Part shown: positions 1-13,978 of the stretch, in pieces
Position numbering within the stretch: position 1 is the stretch's first letter
Layout of the letters: each line of letters starts with the position of its first letter
Source: Amblyornis subalaris
Lineage: Eukaryota; Chordata; Aves; Passeriformes; Ptilonorhynchidae
NCBI GenBank assembly: GCA_018881555.1
Contig: JACAXG010000032.1
Location: 2,864,837-2,928,836, forward strand
DNA length: 64,000 nucleotides
Direction: 5' to 3'
The notes under the pieces: model-generated
Database searches by the model: none
What the model was told of the DNA's origin: nothing
The model's input: the letters and a program-made list of their open reading frames with translations, nothing else
Translations under genes and position numbers: made by a program

Positions 1-1482
1 TAATATATTGCATTTATGCACTGTGCCTCTGAGGTGCCACTGTCTACTGACCTTGGAGGCAGGCTTAGGCAGTTCAGATGCTTTTTGGGAGATACTTAGC
101 TGATTTTTTTTGAGAAGTTGTTGTTTAATGGATAGAGCAGTTCTCATTCTTCTTCTAAACAGATCTTCAAATAGCCTCCAATTAGCCTCCACCATTCTCA
201 GGGACATGATATCCTTCATATAGTAAATATTTTCCACGAAAATGAAATCCCACTATACTAAAACACAAACCTGTAAGAATCCCAGAAGGTACGGATGATT
301 GTGCATTTCTTCCTTTACCTCTATTATGGAAAAAAGCAAATTCTATTTCAGTCATTATGATCAAAAAAATACATTTCCAAATTTGTGCCAACCTGTGAAT
401 AATTGTTTAAGTTTTCCAGTGAAGTGCTTCAGCGCTGAATCATTTTCCTAGCTTTTAAAGGCTTAGAGTTGGAAGAGTCTTTTATTTAATCACTTTGAAA
501 TACTTTGTTTGTATTAATCAGGCATTTCTGATAAGTAAGACTTTTAATATCTTTACCTTTTTCATTGTTTCTTGTTCAAAAGAGAGTAAGTATGATTCAA
601 AATGTGACTGTCATGATGTAAAAATAGTATGGTTTTCTTAGGACATTTAGCAGTTCTTTTCCTTCTTTCACAGGCCTACTAGACAATAAAACAAGAGGAA
701 TTAAGTGAAAGCAGGAAAGCAATTCCAGCAGTGGGTCATGTGGTACATTTTGTGTCACTGCAAAGGACTGGTATAAAACTGGGCATTGCATGACTTTGGC
801 CCAGTATCTTCTTTAGAAGACAGAGGGAGTCAGTAAATGGGAATGGGTCAAATACATTTATATATGTGGCTAAAAAGAAAGCTAAACACAAACGCCTATC
901 ATGTAGCAACTATTTTATAATTTCTGTGTTACCTTGGTTGTCAGACTGAAAATCATTTGTAGTTGGTAGCTGCACAAAGAAAGAAGTCAAAAGAAACATG
1001 AAGGAGACACATGAGGAAGGGGCATTGAGTGGAGGGGGGGAAACCTACATGAGACCTGCAGAACACACAAACTGTGACTGTTCCTCTCTCGTGTCTGTCC
1101 AAGGGCTGCATTTTTGGGCTGGCTAAATCCTGTCATTCCTGTTTCTAAAACTACATAGTACAGAGACCCATCTTTCTGGTTCTATGGGTTTTTTTAACAC
1201 AAATCTAGAAACCATGTTTTATGTAAAAAAGAAAAACAAAATTAAAGTTAGCATCATGACTTTTTTCACTGCATATTTCAATATTTACCCTTTTATTCTT
1301 CTTTATTTGGCATCATTACTTGAATAAATTTAAGGGGTTTGTTCAGGAAGGGTTCATACACTCAGGCTCTTTACTTATTCAGAGTGATTCAGAAAGCTTT
1401 CTTAACAAATCTTCAGCTTTGGGACTTTCACATGCTTCAAGAAACTTTCTTCAATCTGTGCGGGTTTGCTGAGCTGAAATTA
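1..1482. other. AT-rich stretch, no gene seen
   Basis: I see no gene, RNA or recognisable repeat here. Short open frames exist on both strands but none shows a domain or a plausible exon structure. The only low-complexity spot is a short run of G near 1033-1041. Confidence 0.6.
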
Positions 1483-1566
1483 CTTGCTGAGGGCCATGAT
1501 CCAATTCCTGTTGAAGTCAATGGAAGTCACTCCAATTATTTCAATGGAGCAGGATCTGGTCTGCAA
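1483..1566. repeat. Old palindromic interspersed repeat fragment
   Basis: The stretch reads like a degraded copy of an imperfect inverted repeat. The left arm carries GGCCATGATCC followed by TTGAAGTCAATGGAA. The right arm carries TTTCAATGGAGCAGGATCTGG, which is roughly its reverse complement. I recognise the core (GAAGTCAATGG next to a GGATC..GGCC block) as that of an ancient palindromic repeat common in turtle, crocodilian and bird DNA, but I cannot give a database name. Related fragments appear near 23.75 kb and 29.7 kb. The palindrome is seen directly; the family membership is from memory. Confidence 0.5.
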
Positions 1567-2604
1567 GTCATTGACTGCTTGAAGTTGTTCTGCAAATGCT
1601 GAATCTCTCTTAATGTACCAAGCATATTCAGTAGCGAGGAACAGGCTGTAATGGGGCTGAGGGAGTATAGAGAGGATGTATACAGCACTTAATTAAACAC
1701 ATCATTCTATACTGTCATAAAGCATTTCCCACACTAAGTGTTGTTCACATCTCATAGGAGATTTAGGGTTTTGAAAACCCCCACAAAATGTNCCAGCTGT
1801 TCTATAGACTATATCTTAGAGTACTTGTCACTGTGTGTAGGAAGGGTAATTAACCTAAAGAACATTATAGTTCACTGCCAAATGCTAAATGTCAGTATTA
1901 TAAATTTCTTAATGTAAACAACACATTTAGAAACAGTAGGAGAGATAGAGACATTCTTTGAAAAGGTATTTCACTAAGGCGACTGTTACAAGGTACCTTA
2001 AAATCATCTTTTCCAATTCTATAGTATCTAACCAATCAGTAGGATCTTGCTGTGATGGGAGGTACTTGAGGACTTAATGTGGTAGATCTGACTGCACAGA
2101 GGAGTAGTCCTGTCTTTTCTTAGTCACACACTATTATTCATAAAGACCCTAATTCCTTGGTGAATGCTATGTTCTTGAAATGGTTGAAATATGGAATTTC
2201 TGTTCAGTGAGACATATCAGGTTTTTTTAACAAATGTATCCCACTTTATAATAAAAANGATAATATTACTATGTTTTAAGTAGTTTTCTGCTTTTTTTCT
2301 GTAGTTTTTGGGATTTGGCTTTTAGTTTGTTTTGTTTTTATTTGTTTATTTGCTTATTTAAAACAGAATCGGTCTTCCATGGTATTGCTCTCTAAAATTA
2401 ACCTTGAACTTACACTTTTCAGCTCTATTCCCAGGCTCTCTCTTGTTCCAAAAATGTTAACTGATCTTTCACAGCTTGTGAAAAGTTTTGGCAAGTCAAA
2501 TAGAGTTGAGTATTTCAGAGTCAGGGAACACTCCAGCTACAGGAAATCCACACCTCAAACAGAGCTACTTCAGACTCCAGACATCACTAACACAGAGGCA
2601 GAAG
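1567..2604. other. AT-rich stretch, no gene seen
   Basis: Nothing supportable is seen. There is a T-rich low-complexity patch around 2285-2360. The open frame at 2379-2609 has no recognisable content. Confidence 0.55.
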
Positions 2605-2705
2605 AGTAATGCAGGATCCTCTGCTCCGGCAAAGGCACTTGGGGATTAAAGGATCCTGACTCTGCAAAAGCCTGCTGGGAAGCTTTGGGGTCCATTGACA
2701 CAAGT
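2605..2705. repeat. Possible old repeat of the GGATCCTG family
   Basis: The blocks GGATCCTCTGCTCCGGCAAA and GGATCCTGACTCTGCAAAAG, followed by GGGGTCCATTGACA, resemble the arms of the same ancient palindromic repeat suggested at 1483-1566 and 23752-23826. The match is weak and made by eye. The two GGATCCT blocks lie about 40 bases apart in direct orientation. Confidence 0.3.
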
Positions 2706-5700
2706 TTGGTGTATCTCTCCCAAACGTGGATTCTGAAGTCTATTTTTCAACAAGAGCTAAATGGGTCTTTTAGACTGGTAAATCACATCTCTGAAAATTA
2801 AATTACTTGTCAATGCTTTTCACTGAGTAAATGTCCAGGCAACTCATATATTTACCCTTTTCACTTATGTGGTCTTTGCTAACTTTATAGGATTAAAGAA
2901 CACAAACTTCTGTGGCAACCAAAAATGGTNTTTGACCTCAGACCAACCTTGCCTTATTTTCCAATATCAGACCTTATCAGAATTCAGTGATGGAAGTGAA
3001 GATGGCTTTTCTGAACAGATCTTTCCTTCTAACCGAGCAGTGTTGACTTCTTGTGCAGTATCTCAGAGTGCTTTACCTGGAGGGCAAAGAACTCTGGGCA
3101 GAAAAAGAACGAGTGAAGGGAAGAATAAAAGGAAGAAAGTAAAATGAGCATGGGAAAATAAGCAAGGTTCTGAAAGGTCAGGTTGGATCTGACCATAACA
3201 GTAACAGAACATATACAGAAGGAATTTCAAACTCATTTGGAAATCTCTGATGGAAGATTGGTATTCTTTACCAAGTCTGATACTTTGATTAAATCCTCTG
3301 CCTTCTGATTTTGAATTCTTTGAGCCAAAAANGAACAGAAAAACACCCACTATGATAGGGACTGACTATACCCCACTGCNCTCAATGTATATTTTGCCAG
3401 TGACTCCTACAGGAGAGGTTTTGGACTTATGATTACTTGCTCTACAAATTCTAATTTCTATTGTTCCATGCAATTTTTGAGAAGCAGCCACAAGTCATCA
3501 GAATCTCCCTTCAACAGCATCACAGCACAAAAACCAATAAATCTTGGTTGGCAGTGATCTCTTTAAAAGGAGGGAACAGTCAAAGGCTTGGGTCTGCATT
3601 TTGCATTTCTTTCTTTATTTTATTAATTTATTAAAACTCTCACTGCAGTCAGGATTTTGAAAATGAGAATCCTAGCTTCTGACAACACATGCAATTATTA
3701 CTGTGACTTTTTCATGGAAAAAATGCAGGTATATTGTTTCGTATTTATTCATCTGGAGAAAAATCTTTTCTCAGCATCATGACAATTATTTACGAGATGA
3801 ACATTACTAAGTAGTTCATCTCATTTTTCTGGCTGTCAGTTTTCTTCACTGTCTTTTTCTCCCTGCAGAAAGCGAGTGTCCAATATGGCTTCCAGTTCTT
3901 TCCTTAAGACCAAGTATAGAAAAAACTAAAAATCCTTTATCCAAATCTAAAAATATCTGAAACTTTGACACAAAATCATCTCATGAGTTTCTTGTCACTA
4001 TTATAGAATTTTCACATGAAAGATGCTCTAAAACACATTTCATGTTGTTAGTACTATATGCAAATAACTTGCAGCATTATTAACTGATTTGTTAAGGTTT
4101 TAAACAGATATTCCTGAAATTAGACNTTTTGATTACAGAGACAAAAGAGTACACCATAATGAAAAGATAGAGCTTTCCAGTTTTGTTAATTGCAAAACAC
4201 TGACAGGCAAAACTGTATATTTATAATAAATTTTAAAATATGGCACAAAAAATGAGTAATGAACTTGAACTCTCTCATTTAAATGTTAGTTGAATATCTA
4301 TGAAAAGGATCTTTAATTCTGAATAATGCATTCTAATTAAAATTTGCCCACTGAAAGCTAAGCAGTTTCTACACAGTAATAAAACCTTCTGGCCCTACCT
4401 ATAGTGTTATATTGCAAATGTTCCCATTGGCAAGCCTTCTTGACTANGTTCTTGTTATTTACTTACTGATAATACAAGACCAAACATTTACAATAAAGAA
4501 AAGTGTGATTTCTTTTGCAAAAGCCATCCTTTGTAAAAGAGGTCAGGAAAAATAAAAAATATTATTGATTAAGGAAAGTGTCATGTTCCTCTGGGAAATT
4601 TGAGGATGACAAGCATGCATAAGTACATAAATACCCACATATTTGATGTTCACATGCATTTTCTGGTGGTCTTATCAAAACACAGCTCCTGGTTGATGTA
4701 GGAAAAGTTTGTCTAGCCAGAGAGAAGTAATCATCTTCTTTATAATTAATGACAGCTATCTTCAGAACTCTCTCCTTGCTTAAGAAAATGATAACACATT
4801 TTGGGACAGAATCAGTTCCTTTTTAATAACATATCTATTATGTGGCATATCTATTTTACTGCATAAAAATTACCAATGGGATTGAACATTTCTGATCCCA
4901 TTAACGATCAGAATGGTTATCTCTGGAAATCACTCAAGAGCTTGTTCACAGAGAATTTATGTTTCATTTTCATGGTTTATGGGAAGACTTGGATGCCTAC
5001 AGTATATATCACAGACATTGCCAAGAGGCAGCACGCACCTACTGATATGGTATATTGTCCTCTGTGGAAGTAAATAAAAGACTTTGAAAGATATGCTGTA
5101 GAAATAATTTTATGTTCTATAAACTTTTGACAAGACTTTGAGCCCATAATTGTAGTACTGGTTTTTTTGGCTTTTTTTTCTAAAATAATCCCTTATAAAA
5201 TATGGCCAGGGTGTTCTTTTTTCTTCAAGTTAGATAAATTAGTTACTCCTAAGTACCTGTGTTACTTCACTCCTATAAGGGAAGCTTCTGGAAGTTTTCA
5301 TAGGCCTAAGTTACCATAATAATCAACTAAAAGGAAAGAGAATAAAATTTAATACATTTTTGTCCTGACAGTGACCCATTTATCAGAGGGAGCTATCCTA
5401 GGTACAGAGGTCACTGTGAAATCCCTTCTCATTTTATTTCCCCTATATACTAAATTTTCTTTTCACCATAAGTAGACTTAATAATAACAAACCTATGCAT
5501 CTACTTAAATGCTTTACAAGAATGAGGACCTCTTCACTCCCATTTTAACCTGAAAGTAATTCAGGCAAATATGAAATTCTTAGAGAAAGAAAAGCTGGAA
5601 TCAACAGGGTTCTTTGCTTTCACACTGTATAAATTTATGCTGAAACATGGGCACTGACATTTCATTCTTAGCTGTTGTCACACAATACTGCATAGCAGAT

Positions 5701-8700
5701 CAAATGCAGCAATTAAAAATGTTTTGAAACTGCAACTCCTACTCCATAAATTACCGTAGTCTTTTGTTACCGAACAACCGACTCAACTTCCTGTTTGCAC
5801 TTAAACTATTCACAGCTTCAGCCGATGTCCTGCAGTGTCTTTTCCAAAGGTCACACCACAGTTTTCGATTCACACATTTGATTAAAAATATAAGAATCAC
5901 AGTGTCCTGGGAAATGATCTGCAGTAAAAATAGATCAAACTACCTGCTGTTTCCAGAATAAACCAGGTTCCTGTCTCTTTCCCCCTTTCAGTTAGCATTG
6001 CAAAAACAGGAGGCTATATGCATGTCTGAAGAAATCATACTGATAAACTAGGGAATTAAAGTGAGATATTTGATTTATTATTTTTACTTTTTTTTAGAAC
6101 ACAACTTCTGTAACTGATAAAATATGCTTGGTTTAAAATATGGATAAGAAAAACCGAGAGACAGAAAACTAAGAGTACTTAGATTTTATGAGAAGCAAGA
6201 TCTTTCATTCTTCTTCAACTGTTGCAACATACTTTTGCACATTTGCCTTCAGACCATATTGTCATAACTCTCCTTACACTGATGAGTGTCCTCCCTGAAG
6301 TCCTATTTGCATTTAATGAAGTTACTGTGGAAGAGACTACNCAGACTACATGTTGTCTTTTCTTTCTCTCAAGTTCATGTCCCTCAATATGTGTGGTAGG
6401 ATAATTGTCTATTTCTGTTATCAATAGTCCTAATACTTCCGTGTCCAACAGCCAGAAATTTTGAAACAGCATTTGCAGCATATGGTGCAAAATCTTGGCC
6501 CAAAGTGAGTGGAGGACAGGAAGAAGTGCCATGGTGAAATACATCTCTGTCAAATTACAAATTCCTTTGAGAATTCATTTTCAATTTGTTTACTTCATTT
6601 TATGTCATTAGCTCAATCCATCTAATTTCATCTAATCTAAAGCAAGATTATTATGTTGTCCAAAAGAGATATTCACAGCAAAATGTAGATGACTACATTT
6701 AAAATTGAGCCCTTTGCTTTATTTTCAGCTTTCCTCCTGGATTGTCCGTGGAGACATTAATTCAGAATCTCCTAAGGAAGATTAATCCACTTGGGAAAGA
6801 GAGCATATATATTCACAGCCCAAAGCCTGACCCGGAGAAATCTTCCTCAGGAGTCTCTGCTTCCCAGAGGAAGATTTGGATACATGAAGAACTGGAAAAT
6901 CCTGACTAGACTTTACCCAGACCTTGTAGTTACACAAAGTAAAACATGGAATGTGGTGTTGAGACAATTTGTAACAGACTGGTGAGCATTTTGGGTGGGA
7001 ATGGGCCAAGTTTTAAAAGCAGACCTAACACATGTTCTTTCAAATGTAAATTGGATCAAAAACTGTTCCATTTTACTTACTCTACTGTGAAATGACATTC
7101 TGGTTTATTAGCAATGCAGGTCCTGGCTAAATTTTAGTATGATTTTTATCTTNAGAGTGACTCTATGGGGAACTTTACATTTCTTTGATGATTTTTGTTA
7201 TAGCTTTAGCTATATTTAAACTGAATTTTCATGTACATAGAACATCACATTCTTTTAAGCACCAAGATGTCAGGACAGACTGAAATAGCTCTTTGTGAGC
7301 TCTTGCTGTGACTATAGGCTTGGAGCACTGGAAAAGAAGATAGATCCATATACAGATAAACAAGTAGTGGCTTAGATCTAGTCGACCCTGCTTTTGGGAA
7401 CACATATTACTGCCAATTTCTGTTTCCAGTGATAATTTGTCCCCTTCAGTTACACATATCTGTCCTGCTATGGGATCTGTCAGCACAAAACTCCACAAAA
7501 TCTCCTTCACTAGGCCTCTTTTTGTCTGGGTTGGAGCTGAAACACACATTTTCATAATGAATATTGTCGAGCCAATGGACGAGACGTAAACACAATCATT
7601 TACATGGGTACTCGGGGAAGCAAATGTAGTGATTTACTCTAATGGTTCCATTACAGTGCTGAACACTGGCAAAGTATGCACTGTCTCCTTCAGAATCTTT
7701 GCCTCAGAAGAAAAATAACTCCGACTATTGATACTCTAGCCTAAATAACTGTTCTTATAAGTTATTCTTCTAAAAAAGTACCTTTTTTTTTCATTCCCAT
7801 TAGCTATATTTTCTTTGGTCAACATAAAATCTCAAATTGCAATATTGGAAAAAGAAGCCTTGCAAGCCTCTACTTTTATATTCTCACAACTTAAAAATAG
7901 CCACAGCAATCTTTTTTGTCACTATATTTTCTGAAACTATACTGTGTAACAACACTACATCGTTTTGATAGCTCACAATTGCAAGTATGCTTTCCTGATC
8001 CAATTTCAGCTTCATATTTCTGCAATAGATCATATCACAAAAGCGTTGTAGTCAGAGCAAAGACTTAGCATAATTCCTATATTTAAGGTTCTGTCAACAG
8101 ATGTTGAAAATACAAAGAAACTATTTTGAAAATAGAAGTCATGGCAGAATGGACATTTGTCTATCAAGCCTGAAAATGTGTCTGGCTACCTGGCTTGCCA
8201 GCAATTGCATACATTACTGTCCTTGGACTGTAGCTGTAAATGCACCAGCATACAGTGAAGCTGCCCAGAGAAATAAATCAGTCTGAAAGTAACCTACTTC
8301 CTTCTTTCAAATTACCATTAATATCATTTTGCTTTGCAAGATTAATGCACCTTACAGACAAAGATACAGTGAAACCAATTGTCTCATCTGTGCTCCAGCT
8401 TTCAGTCATGTTACTGTCTTTTTCTGCATTACTTATGTATGTATATGTTTCTAAGCAAATTTAGAGCTCAGATGTACAGTACACAAGACAGGGTAGATAC
8501 AGATGAAGCAGCAGTAGCAAAGTAGCTTTCCTAATATTTTCTTTCCAAGAGAAAGGGAAACCTCTGTGATTAAGAGAATGTCTCTGTCTCCCCAATGAAA
8601 ACTAAAGCTAATGGGATTTATGTTTTCTTTTCCTGAGAATGAACAGAAAAATATTAAAGCATATGGAGAACACTATCCCAGAATTTCATGGATTCAGTGG

Positions 8701-8746
8701 GTTTTCAGGCAGTTCTGGCTCCTGTTGTCCCAGTACTGCCACTGTG
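2706..8746. other. Six kilobases of AT-rich DNA, no gene seen
   Basis: I find no gene or clear repeat. Open frames of 60-112 codons occur at 4876-5073, 5764-5961, 6215-6553 and 7229-7555. They overlap other frames and carry no motif. A strong splice-acceptor-like string (pyrimidine tract then CAG) ends at 3868, but no matching donor or open frame follows, so I do not call an exon. Confidence 0.55.
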
Positions 8747-8802
8747 CAGTCCTGGGGCACAGAGGCTTGTACATAGAGCAGTCCTAGGGCACAGAGTCTT
8801 GT
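8747..8802. repeat. Local 24-bp direct duplication
   Basis: CAGTCCTGGGGCACAGAGGC (continuing TTGT) at 8747-8770 is repeated at 8779-8802 with two mismatches, 32 bases apart. It looks like a small local duplication in otherwise unique, slightly GC-richer DNA. No function is evident. Confidence 0.7.
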
Positions 8803-9169
8803 TGCGGAAGGATCAGAGTCTTTTTTGTCATGTAAAGCTGCATATATGCCAGCACCTTCACTTTAAAGAGCAATCACAGAAACAGACATTTTCTGGCCCA
8901 GTTTCCTACCTTAATGCCACTGTAACTTGGAGTACTTTGCAAAAACCTATTTACATGAGCACACCCCTGCCTGAGGTGTAGGTCAGCTTGTCCAGCAGTG
9001 AAAGGTTACCTGCATCCTACAGAGATCTGCCTGGGTCCCAAGCTCACAGCCCTAAAGCTGGAATTCATAGAGTTTTATGGGTTTTTTAGGTCTACTGAAG
9101 CATTCCAAAACTTCCAGACAGCTTTCTGTGAAACCACAACTTGAGGGCAAAATACCTGGAACAAGCTTC
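8803..9169. other. Unique stretch, no gene seen
   Basis: No feature is supported. The frame covering 8688-8981 has no recognisable domain. Confidence 0.5.
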
Positions 9170-9720
9170 CATGATGGGATTCAGCTGAGCAAGAATTCAG
9201 TTCAGGGGTTAAGGACACCTAAATGAAGGTGCCTAGATGGACACTTCGNGCCTCACCTCCCCCTGTGCTTTACGGAGAACTGTTCAATGGGTTTCAGCCT
9301 GCCAGACACTGAGGAAGAGGTCAGTTGTATAGAATCAGACCTGTAGTGCTGTTGGAGATGTTCTGTGGTGTCCAATACATCCTTATTCAGCCGACAGATA
9401 CAACACAGGACCTTCAGAAGACCCTGTGCAGGATCAGCCCATAGCAGGGTGGAATGTCCCAGCTCCGANTTCAATGGGCACTGCCATGTGAGCAATTGAA
9501 TTCACACCTACTTTAGATTGACATGAACTTGCCTCCACACTCCAGTGGCTGCACTGATTAGAATTCTGCTGGATGTAATCGGTGCCTTGGACCCTTGCAT
9601 GTGATGGACACCCGTGTTTCAGCGCTGACCTACATGTCTGCACAGAGATTCCTAAATTTACATGTCTAAAGTAGTGAGCTGATCCCACTGCTGTATCTCA
9701 ACTAANCATTTGAAATTCTC
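9170..9720. repeat. Possible mosaic of old interspersed repeat
   Basis: Two short blocks suggest an old dispersed repeat. One is GACACCTAAATGAAGGTGCC, an inverted CACCTAAAT/AGGTGCC motif, near 9209-9228. The other is CCTAAATTTACATGTCTAAA near 9651-9670. Both recall 'taggtgcctaaat' palindromic repeats of sauropsid genomes. The middle also carries TTCAATGGGCACTGCCA. The region is GC-richer than its surroundings. The call is by eye from remembered motifs and may be wrong. Confidence 0.25.
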
Positions 9721-12700
9721 TTAGAGATAAGTCAGGAGAGAGACGCACTTCTAAAGTAAAATTCATCCTGTCTTAGTGTGATAATTCAGCATTTAGACAG
9801 GCCTGTTTATCTCCNCTGACTTCTAGAGACCTTTGGATAAATCCAGGGGTAAGCAGTTACATGGGGGACATGAAAGGAAAGGATTCCATTCTCCAAACAC
9901 AAATTTGTCTTTTTGTNCCCTGTGGCTTTTCTCCTTTATCTCTAGGTGTTGGTGTGGAAGAGCAACAGTCTTCTGTGCCAAATCTTGAAGCCACATCTGA
10001 AGGACAAAATAGTTTCAAAATTTACCCCCAAATGCCTTTTTTTTCTTCTTTCTTTTTTCCCCTCTAAATAGGATACTGACCGGCCAACATCTTATTTAGA
10101 GAAAATGTTGTTTCCTTTCAGCAGGTGGGAGAATGGCTTTTTGTTAAACTGGGGGCCACCTCTTGCATTTGGTCAAAAAACAGCTCTTTTTCCAATGAGG
10201 TGTAAAAGTCTCCATCCCTCTCTCTCGTGGCTATTCAGCTTTCCCAGTGAGGAATGTGTCTTTCACTGAACCTTAAATTCAGTAAATTGGTCTCTACATT
10301 AAAAATGTATATGATATGAATATTTAAGCACTCTAAGTTTTCAGTGGAAATTATGTATGTTTCTGGTTCTTCACTGAGACCAGACACAACAAAACACTCT
10401 AGAATGGTGGCGTGATTCCTAACATCTGCAGAAACCACAGTGCACTGTGGCAACAGAAGTAGTTTTGAAATACTTGATTTTCATACACAATAGAGAGGGT
10501 CACCTTTTGGCTTGGCCTGAAGGACAACACAGGGCCAAGCTCTTCATCTTCCCTTGCTTTAGAGTTTGTTTCTGGTCCAGTCATGATCACGGATTTATCT
10601 CCAGAGAGATTCAAATACAAGGTTAGAACATGGGCTTGCAAGACCTCTGGGCTCAAAAAACAGTCTAGATCTAGATTTATATTCTCTTATTATTTCATTA
10701 ATAAAACTAAAATACAAATGCTTCTTTGTCTGCCTGCATTCATTTAGATTTATCACCAACTCTCTTACTGATGCATTTCTGGAGCCCTGTCCAACCTCTG
10801 AGGTCTGTGATTGCCTTTGCAACCATATCACTGGTTATGAATTTGTTAACCTTAAGAAGCATTGGGGAGATACTACATAGAAAATGCAGAGAGCAAGCAC
10901 TGAGTGGGAGAACAGTGTCTAAAGCATGTNGGAACAGCTGTGCTGATCAGCAAATCACCACAACTCACCTGGGATGTTCAATGACTCNTAAATTTCATTT
11001 CCTTCCCTGGGCTATTCAGACTGCCAGTACCACCACCATTTCAACGTATTCCCTGCACACATAGATTTTCTTCCCTTGAAACCTTTCGGTGAATCAGATT
11101 ATTTCAAAGCTCTTGCTGCTGTCTCTGCAAGCACTGGTCTTCTGCTTGCCTTCAGAACCTCGTTGGGCTCATCCTTTATGTATCTTGTCATTTCTCCCTG
11201 TCAACGTGAGCGCCTCTGCAGCTGCAGAAGGACAGCAGAGAGTGAAAGCTCCAAGGCTAAGTGACTAAGTGAGAATGAACACAAAAGGACACTTAACTCA
11301 ATTTGACATTGTAGGTGACATTTCTAATTTCCAAAAGCCTTTCAGCTCTTTGAAAATGCAGAATGACAAAGTTTCTCTGAAAGATTGGCAGACCCATCTG
11401 CGTTGATATAAACGCTAACAAATTACATCTGTGATGAAGGTCAGAGAAAGGCTGGGTAATATTTGTCAAAGAGGAAAGAACTGAAATAAAATAGAAAATT
11501 TTTCTTCTACTGAGAAAAAATCTTGGGGGTCATCACCTCACTGGATCCTCTCTGCCTATCATCTCCCTGATTCCAGAAATCTTGCATTTAATGCAATACG
11601 AGTCTTATCTAAAGAGGTTAAGACTGTCTCCTGGAAAATATAAGCTGTGGGTCTGTATCTGGCCAGGTTGAGGTGACCCTCAAATGTGTTTTTTCTTGTT
11701 TGAATAAAGTTACTCTCACCTGTACAAAAAAGACAGATACTGTGATGTTTAGGTTTGGTATGATCCTTCTTGGAAATTTCAGTGGAGCCTTCCCATCCTC
11801 AACTCCTGACTACCAATGGTTTTTAAATGTCAGATAAATATCTGGGTGTTATTTGGTTTATTTCTGAACATACACTGGTGACTGTGCTTAGGCTGCTGGG
11901 AGAAATTAATGTCCTAAAATGGAGGTGTTGATAGGTTTTCAGCTTTTGAGGATAGGCAGACCTAGATTATAGCTTATCTGGACATCTAAATCCATTCTGG
12001 TTGCCACAATAGACAGTTTCCCAGAAAGTAATGAAAAGATTTAGAGAACGTGAAATATGTGGAGGGAAGTTACATGGAGAATATTGCACCTTCTAAAGTT
12101 GTGTGAAATCTAATTAATTATCAAAAGATTTATTTCCCTATTTTTAAATTATGCTTTCCCCCAATACCTCTATCTTGCCCAAATTTGCATCTTTTTATTT
12201 TTAAACATTTGAGGGAAAATACAATCCAAATGTCTATATGAACATGAATTTTCACATCCTTTCAACATGAAAGACTTATCTATAAAATGTGATCACTTTC
12301 ACTCAGTGAGGCAAATAGATTCGATGTTTCTTCCACCTTCTCAGGATACAACATCTAATTTTACTTGAAAGTATGTGTACTTACTCCGCTCAGATAAGCT
12401 TATATTGATGTCTGTAATAAAATACTGAAAAACTTGAATTGCTATCAGCTTTGCATTTCATTAGGAATGCTTTGTATGCCTCTGATAAGTATTTGCCAGT
12501 TTGGATTTTACCCAGACTGTTAGAGTCAATTCCTCTGATATCTCAAAAATATAAATGACTGCTGCTCTTTATTAATAATGGGTCTCCAGGCACCACATTT
12601 ACATTTTATATAAGAGCTTTATGCTTCCAACAATATCATGCACTACAGAACAGTGTTGTGTCACNGATTTAGTGCCTGCTTCCACCTGACTGCAGCAGTG

Positions 12701-13954
12701 GTGAGCTGCTTTGCAGATCTGCTATCTGCAGGTGTGATTCAGAGCTCCTTGTAAATACAAAGATTCTCAATGACTTCGCCTTTTATAATAACATTTATAA
12801 TTTTTATAATATATAAAGGCCCCAGCCAAGCCTGTCACTAGTTATGCATCTCATCAGGAATTCTTTGTGCTCTTCTAGTGGCTGTTCTCAGTTGCTCTGG
12901 AGCCTGACAACTCTGCTAGCAAGAAGCATCTTTTCTCTAAACAATTTATGATGCCAGTTGGATGAGACAGACAATCAGAGGCCAAAATTCTTCCCAGGAT
13001 TGCCAGTTCTGGGTACAAAATTAGAAGAGTCTGCATTTGAAACCAGTTCCTCGGTGCCTGTCATACAAGGCACTCTCATGACTCTCCCATTGTTCTTCAT
13101 GGTAATGGAATTCTCCTCCTACACTTATGTCCCCTGAGTCAGATACTGCATAAATATCTGCAGTACTGAAAAGTTTGGGAACTTTTTGTGTTTTGGGGCC
13201 AAGCTCTAAGGTGACAAAGAATGAATTCTGTTTCACTTACTAAACATGACAAGATTGTAAAACATATGTCTCTGTCATGCCAGTAACGTCAATTTTGTTT
13301 GTAGAGTGCCTTGGTAATAGTACTAGAAAGGTGGATGCTCTTGTTTCTGAATGTAAAATTAAAGACATTATAACAGTGATGCTATAAATGGACATGTCTA
13401 AAAGGCATGTCTAAGTACAGATATGTACAGATGCTTGTGGATTATTTCACACATTTCAGATCTGGATGCATACAGGAGTTACAAGTGGAACAGCTTAATC
13501 TGAATTAACTCAAACTTGGTATTTTGGAAAAATGGGGAACAAATATTTCAAGAAATTTTATAACTCAGCCAACTTCTAATATGACTTTTAAGCGGTGATA
13601 GTGAAGTTCTTTTCCATAGTGTCATCAATTTTGAAAGTGTTACTTTAACTTAGACCTAAAATGTTTGCAAAACCAGTTTAGAATGAGAATATGAAAAAAA
13701 GAGATATAAAACTTCTCTTAATAATGACAGGTTTTCAGCTAATGCTGTCTTAAAATTTAACAGCTCTGTATGAGAAACAAAGAACTTTTTACATCCATAG
13801 CATTCAAATGAATGTTATTGCAGCCAGCAATATCAGAATTCCTAACAACAGAATAACAATTGCTGAGTGCACATGAAATTTCAGCTGATAGATACAGATT
13901 GAAAAACAGCAAAAGCTTCAGGCAAAACCCTTCATTACTTATTTGAAAGATGTG
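9721..13954. other. AT-rich stretch, no gene seen
   Basis: No supportable gene or repeat is seen. An AT-only patch lies around 12783-12820. Open frames such as 10726-11064 are interrupted by N bases and carry no motif. Confidence 0.55.
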
Positions 13955-13978
13955 TAATCAGATTTATCGAGCTGATTA
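13955..13978. other. Inverted TAATCAG/CTGATTA pair
   Basis: TAATCAG (13955-13961) and CTGATTA (13972-13978) are perfect 7-base inverted copies separated by 10 bases. A GATA motif follows near 13986. TAATC-type sites are bound by homeodomain proteins in general. Whether these are used is unknown. Confidence 0.3.

Noticed and set aside
3840..3868. Strong splice-acceptor-like string as an exon start
   Set aside because: No frame stays usefully open after it and no donor is paired; similar lone strings occur at 42101 and 63904.
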